A stretch of 64,000 nt of DNA, from positions 1,631,001-1,695,000 of the forward strand of contig JAUTXW010000326.1 of the NCBI GenBank assembly GCA_030620095.1, given 5' to 3'. The translations under genes were made by a program, and so were the position numbers. Each line of letters opens with the position of its first letter. Position 1 is the stretch's first letter. The notes below the pieces were generated by a model. The model was not told the origin of the DNA. It did no database searches and worked only from the letters and a program-made list of their open reading frames with translations. The stretch comes from Kuschelorhynchus macadamiae. Its lineage: Eukaryota; Arthropoda; Insecta; Coleoptera; Curculionidae. Positions 59,030 through 64,000 of the stretch are shown piece by piece.

Positions 59030-59648
59030 TACACTCAGATTGAAAATTAACTTATTTTTTTTTTAAATACGGAACTGTATTTTTTATTTAATTATTAGGA
59101 AACGTTTGACCTCCCAAAACTAACGATGTATCACACTTAATGTTTGAAAAGTAGATTTTAGATTTTTCCATAAAAGACAATGTGTTAGAGAGACACAGAA
59201 AATCAGAATTTCCCCAAATTCACAAATGAAAATTTTAAGTACCCTAAATGAAAGAGTGCATTACATCATTGGTTTTTAGAAGTCAAGGGCTTTTAAAAAA
59301 CAAAATAAAAAATGCAGGTCTATTAAAAAAACATAAGTTGATCTAACCGCGAAGAAGAAACGACGAATTTCAAATCTATGTGCACCATCTTATTGATAAT
59401 GAAAAGTAGCTATAAAGATATAAAATTTATTTTGTCATATCTCTTCAAATGCAGCCTGAAAAAAATAAAATGTATATAGATGATTTTTACGTACGTATAT
59501 CCTCGGAGGTAGTCAGAATTGTCTAACTTTGTCAACTACTTATTATTCGATGTTAAATTGCGCAACTTTGCCCTGTTTTAACCGACATTGTATCTCTTAC
59601 GGTTTCCAAGATCTCAATGCTTGTACCTGGAATTTGTAACGCCCTGTA

Positions 59649-61000
59649 TAGGTTTGCGGGTTTTGATTCGTTGGGGCTATTGCGGTATACCACCTCAATG
59701 GTTGAGATATTCAAAGTACACCCATATGTAATTCTCACATTGAATGCTATTTTTTAAATAATTTTTATTTTTCAATCTAGAGTGCTATGATTTGGCAAAA
59801 ACTATTAACTTACCTCCAAGAAGCCTGGGAAAAATAAAATTATGTGTCTATTCACTAAACATCTTTTATACCCATTTAAATATTAGTTAAACGATTTTTT
59901 TAGAAAAACTCATTTTTTTTAATGTCGCTCTTCGGGTTAGCCTTTGCGACTAATATATAATGATACCCCACAACAACATGCAGTATTTTAAAAAATCAGC
60001 AAATAAAGGCATAATATTCCCCATTTAAAAAACAAAAGTTAATTATAAAATAAATTGCCATAATGAAGTCCCATTCAATTTAAATTATTACCGGGCATAT
60101 AGCAGACTAAAAAGTAAAAGGGCGTTCTATATTTTGCTGTTTAAAGTCGAGTTTTCCGAAAATTTTAAATTGGAAATTTCAAGTGGAATTTCCGGAAATG
60201 TGCAGAAACTTTTCAGACATTTTCTTACATTTTTAAGTTAAAACTAAAAACGAAAACTAGCTTCAAAATATTAAAATTGTTTAAAATAAATCCCCTTTAT
60301 TTTGCTATAATTTTAAAATTATTTGTTTGTACACGCTCTAATACTAGTGTAAGATGCAATATAGATGAAATATTTCGATTTTAGCAAATATCAACGGCAT
60401 TCTACTATGAAGCAACTAAAGGAAACACGAATTTCAGACAATCTTATTTATTATACTTATATTATACAGGACGGGACTGAAGCTCTAGATGATGAAAACT
60501 ACTTAAAGATTACAACTGTAAATTATCTTAAAAACAATATAAAATTACTGTTAGCAGGTCTGTAGGTAAAGAGCATTTACATAAAAAATATACATATCAA
60601 AGTCGATTTTGCGTGAACTGCTTGCAAAACCGAAAAAAAAATCGCATTATGTTTTAAATAGGTAGGCACCTATAGAGATTTCACACTGGAAACCGTTTTC
60701 CACGCCGAAAATCTAATTACCCGCCCATGGAGCGTCAACACAGAACATGAGTCATTTCACCAATCACTTTAAAATATATAGGCGTTGAATTCTGGCGGGA
60801 ATAAAAAAAAATAAAACCACAGCTTTACTAAATTTTTCGTCACACTCGAAATTTGTATTGACTATTTTAATGGCACGCGAGAACTTTTAGCCAAAAAACA
60901 AACCAGACTACTTAAAATTTGAGTCAAAAAATTTATTTAGGCAAATAAATCAATTTATTATTCTGACTGGAAGCAGGACTAGAATGCTTAACGAATGCTT
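59649..61000. other. No recognisable gene
   Basis: AT-rich; short frames only. Confidence 0.4.
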
Positions 61001-61860
61001 GCATTGGCTTCTGACACACTTTTAGAAGATTTTGTCAGTGGTCGGGACCGTTCCACTTCCAGTTAACTTTAAGGAAGAAGGATTTGATAGAGTTACCGCC
61101 ACACCTGGTCGGAATACTAAGGAGGTACCTTACCAACACTAAGTTCTAAATGCTTGGAGGGAAAATGGATTACATTATATTTTTAAAATATTTCCTCTTT
61201 TTACCCCCCTTCTTGCCTAAATTGGAGAAGAAGCTGACACCGCTGATGATCCGATGTCGAACCGGATTGAGAAATAATCGAAGTATAAGAACTCTACTTT
61301 GGGTTTGTTTACAGATGTCAAAGGTATTTTGACTAAACTAGTTTCCCAAAAATTGTCTGTGCGCTCTGCTATAAATAAAGGAAGTGTTCCGGAAATGTTT
61401 ATAAAAGAACGATTACAAAAGTCTGTTCGCAAAAAAATGTTTTATCACTCTTGCTATAAAACATAGACTTAGACAGTCTTTCGCACTACCTTGAATTTTG
61501 AAAGATTCCACACAATAGATGTTGCAGATGACATACTTTACAGGCGAAAATTCGACGAGGATGCTCTTTGTGTCAGAAATAAGGAACCTCATATAAAAAT
61601 ATTCTAATATTCGAAAACTTGTACAGATATTATAATCTATCAGTTAACCCCAACAAAACAGCGCTTTTGATTAAAAAAAAAAAGAAAACTGAGCGCAGGT
61701 ATTAAGGTGTAAACTCAATGCTATGATAACTTGGAATATTTACAAGGAAAAAACAGCAAAAGCATTAAAAAACGTTGAGGGTTCTTCTAGACGTTTGTTA
61801 TTGCTACCAGATGGAGCTATTGAACATTGATTAAAAATCCAATACACAACAGAAAAACCT
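61001..61860 (+). pseudogene. Degraded LINE RT fragment
   Basis: Forward pieces in several frames: LFTDVKGIL (motif A-like, near 61300), VADDILYRR (the ADD of motif C, near 61523), YYNLSVNPNKTALLI (near 61630-61670) and LNAMITWNIYKEKTAKALKN (near 61715). The order ADD, LxVNPxKT, LTWNxHLxxxxxKA is that of RT and post-RT in several insect LINE clades. Identity is low and the frame is broken throughout. Confidence 0.5.
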
Positions 61861-62229
61861 TAAAGTTATGGTATAACTATTGAGTGCTTAAACGCACACA
61901 GGATAATGGATTTACATTAACGAGAGTCATAAATGTCATGCTACGCTTTGTCCCTATTTGATAATTAAGATAGGTGAAACTGGCAATTATGACTAGTTTG
62001 TAGATCGGACAATGCCCATGGAATGAGGCAATGTGTAAAATGCCTCTCCTAAAAGCAGTAGCGAATTTACTAACGTATGTTTTATATGTTTTGTCAAAAA
62101 TTTGAAGGTTCTCTAATGATATATCTATGCAACATAATGGCTTTAGAAACAAAAACTTGTGTTTGCTCCCTGGGCTTCAGTTTGACATATGGGTATTTTA
62201 AGTCACTTTGCGAAAAATGTCAACAAACT

Positions 62230-62403
62230 GGAATTCACAAAAGTATCTATAATTTAACTGAGCAAATACCTAAGGCTGAAATAGTGCGTCTATTCCGAAA
62301 TCGAGATATATCAGCAAGGACCGTATATCAAATAATGATGGAATGCGAACAGGATATCCCTTGTCTGAATTTTTTGGAAAGTGGAAGACCAACGAGACTT
62401 TAA
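62230..62403 (+). pseudogene. Mariner-type transposase N-terminal HTH fragment
   Basis: End of an open frame reads IPKAEIVRLFRNRDISARTV, then YQIMMECEQDIPCLNFLESG and RPTRL before TAA. Two helix-turn-helix-like segments joined to SGRPT are typical of the DNA-binding N-terminus of mariner-like transposases. No DDE domain follows; a dispersed repeat starts immediately after. Confidence 0.55.
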
Positions 62404-62419
62404 ACTTAAAATAGTACAA

Positions 62420-62645
62420 TTTTATTCCCATATGATTCTTAATTTTTAACCAAAATTTGAAGTCAATCGAATAAGTAGTTTTTTAGCTATGCAGTGACCG
62501 AAGGGATTGACCAACAGACCGAAGGAATTGAGAAAACATGTTTTTAGGCATCTAGAGACACCGAAACGTGAAGATCTAAACAAATCTGGGAAGGTGATTT
62601 TTACACGATTACAATACGTTCTTCTTACAAAGGAAGTAACAAGAT
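62420..62645 (-). repeat. Dispersed repeat family, copy 5 (inverted, head only)
   Basis: Minus strand: GTAAAAATCACCTTCCCAG, GATCTTCACGTTTCGGTG, AAACATGTTTTCTCAATTCC, TAGCTAAAAAACTACTTATT. Matches the head of the repeats at 41480, 44035, 45840 and 46690, without the GGCGGC units. Confidence 0.7.
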
Positions 62646-64000
62646 AAGGTATTCATTTAGATACTAAACTGCTAAAATTGTATGGTATAGCCGCTAAAAT
62701 ATTTGTAATATTACAAGCCCCTAAATGCTAATTTTTTTGGTATTGTATTACTTATGACCTAAGTTCCATTTAAGTCTACATATGAAAGTAAGAATAGATG
62801 AATTGACTTTTTCTATATAATTGTCATTAGTGGTTTAATACTTTTTTTTAGGTTTTGTTCGAGGCTAATTCAATGAATTATAACAGAATCTGGCTATATA
62901 TACAGCTGACCCCAACAAGTTACATGGGTGTTCTAGATGGTCTAGATCTTAACAAAATGCTATGCAAATTCATTTTACCACTCGGAAACTAAGTGCACCA
63001 GCCAAATTTACAACAAAACTCATTTCAGCTGCACTAAAGTTTCCAACCTACGATATCTCAAACTGTTTATATTTTAGAGTTAGGGATCGATTTCATACAT
63101 TAACGATTCCCCAAGGAAATAGACGTCGGTAATAAAACTTTCGATGGCAAGAAACAAAATTGTCGCTTAAAAATACTCGACTGCGCACAGTTTCACATTT
63201 AACCACACTACATAAGAAACTAGCTTTTATCGTAAGTTAAATTTTAAAGCAGTAACCAAAGCATGATTGCGATTTCAATTTGATTTCTTCTTTTTAAGTT
63301 CGGAACTATTTGCAAAAATAAGTTTTATAATAGAAATCTACAACAATAATTTTTTTAGAAAATGTCCCAATATCAAAATGCAACTTTTCGGAAATATTTT
63401 TAACATATTAGTATTTTAAAATTTAATAGGTTACTAAATAAATACCATTTTAATTTTTTTATTTAGTAGGCACTAGTAGACGAAGCTAAATATTATTATT
63501 TAATCACAGACTTGCATTGACACTATAATAAAAGCAATAAGACTACGTTGTTTGATTTTTACCAAATTAATATCAAACACAAATTATATCCTTGCAAATC
63601 AATGCTGTCATTGATTTGCTTCCGGTTTACTACCCTACACAGATATTTGTTTTATGATATATAAAATATTGAAATGTACACATTAGAGAAAATCAATATG
63701 GAAATAAGTTTCTTGGGTATGCTGTTTACTCAAAAATATCACCTAAAATAAAATGTTATTATTATCAATGTTATGCATTGGCCGCTGCATTATGCACTGT
63801 GAAGAAAGAAATCTGGAACGAAGGGAGACTTCTCTTTGGAGAGGTTGTGAACAAGAAAAGAAACAGTATTATATTTATTTTGTGACTATACTACTGTGTG
63901 TGATAATCAGCCCTGTACCATTCAAGGAATTAGTTAAGGATTTGGCCCTTCATCGCCTGCTAGACGGAGACCCACTACGGGATGAGATGTGATTGGCGAT
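62646..64000. other. No recognisable gene up to window end
   Basis: The frame at 63753-63992 (MLLLSMLCIGRCIMHCEERN...) runs almost to the edge; its basic, Cys-containing start has no family I can name and it may be chance. Confidence 0.35.

Larger units (their letters stand above)
56672..59646. mobile_element. Outer CAGGGYGTTAC-ended element containing the DD41D copy
   Basis: TA-CAGGGTGTTACTAAAATTC at 56670 and the complement of TA-CAGGGCGTTACAAATTCC ending at 59646-59648 form matching ends with one gap and one or two mismatches. The DD41D element at 56842-59029 lies between. Removing it would leave a short (about 790 bp) MITE-like element. Only the ends support this. Confidence 0.45.

Noticed and set aside
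61877..62152. 91-codon minus-strand frame resembling the post-RNase H region of LINEs (HGHCPIYK)
   Set aside because: Only a faint resemblance, and the adjacent RT fragment is on the opposite strand.

Overview
This 64 kb window looks like repeat-dominated nuclear DNA of an insect. It is very AT-rich, has long (TA)n microsatellites, GT..AG introns of 50-300 bp, and a repeat content typical of insects: non-LTR retrotransposons with an I-type ORF1, Tc1/mariner-type DNA elements ending in CAGGGTG, TTAA-flanked MITEs and a THAP-type P element. Nothing prokaryotic was seen (no operons, Shine-Dalgarno sites, CRISPR, tRNA or rRNA). The order cannot be fixed from the sequence; a beetle or hemipteran would fit.

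Layout. 1-0.54 kb: N-terminal part of a broken Tc1-like transposase, minus strand, cut by the window edge. 3.76-5.5 kb: decayed LINE (endonuclease-RT linker, RT, post-RT). 7.1-10.9 kb: MITE-like repeats, including a TTAA-flanked 527 bp element with a second, inverted copy at 43.2 kb. 12.45-13.43 kb: decayed pogo/Tigger-like (DDE_1) transposase. 15.2-17.0 kb: old DD41D-type Tc1/mariner copy whose right end runs into a (TA)n array. 17.6-20.86 kb: I-type LINE, minus strand, lacking its RT core. 22,905-28,549: complete P element. 30.3-31.2 kb: internally deleted LINE. 31.5-32.67 kb: broken copy of a conserved transposase-like family. 35.2-36.0 kb: LINE RT fragment with an inverted duplication. 41.5-47.3 kb: a dispersed repeat family with about 125 bp internal repeats. 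48.5-53.94 kb: two exons of the only recognised host gene, an M17 leucyl-aminopeptidase-like gene (minus strand), separated by a 5.16 kb repeat-bearing intron. 56.67-59.65 kb: a younger DD41D copy apparently nested in another CAGGG-ended element. 61.0-62.65 kb: LINE and mariner-type fragments.

The main find is the P element: 5,645 bp, 16 bp perfect terminal inverted repeats starting CATGATAC, a symmetric subterminal inverted repeat 62-65 bp from each end, a 9 bp flanking direct repeat, and a seven-exon transposase gene that joins without any break into 803 codons. It has a THAP zinc finger, coiled coil, HTH and RNase H-like catalytic residues spaced as in Drosophila P transposase. Its last intron sits where the Drosophila regulated third intron lies, and retaining it would give a truncated protein. 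Everything else, apart from the aminopeptidase exons, is decayed mobile DNA; these genes do not form a pathway.
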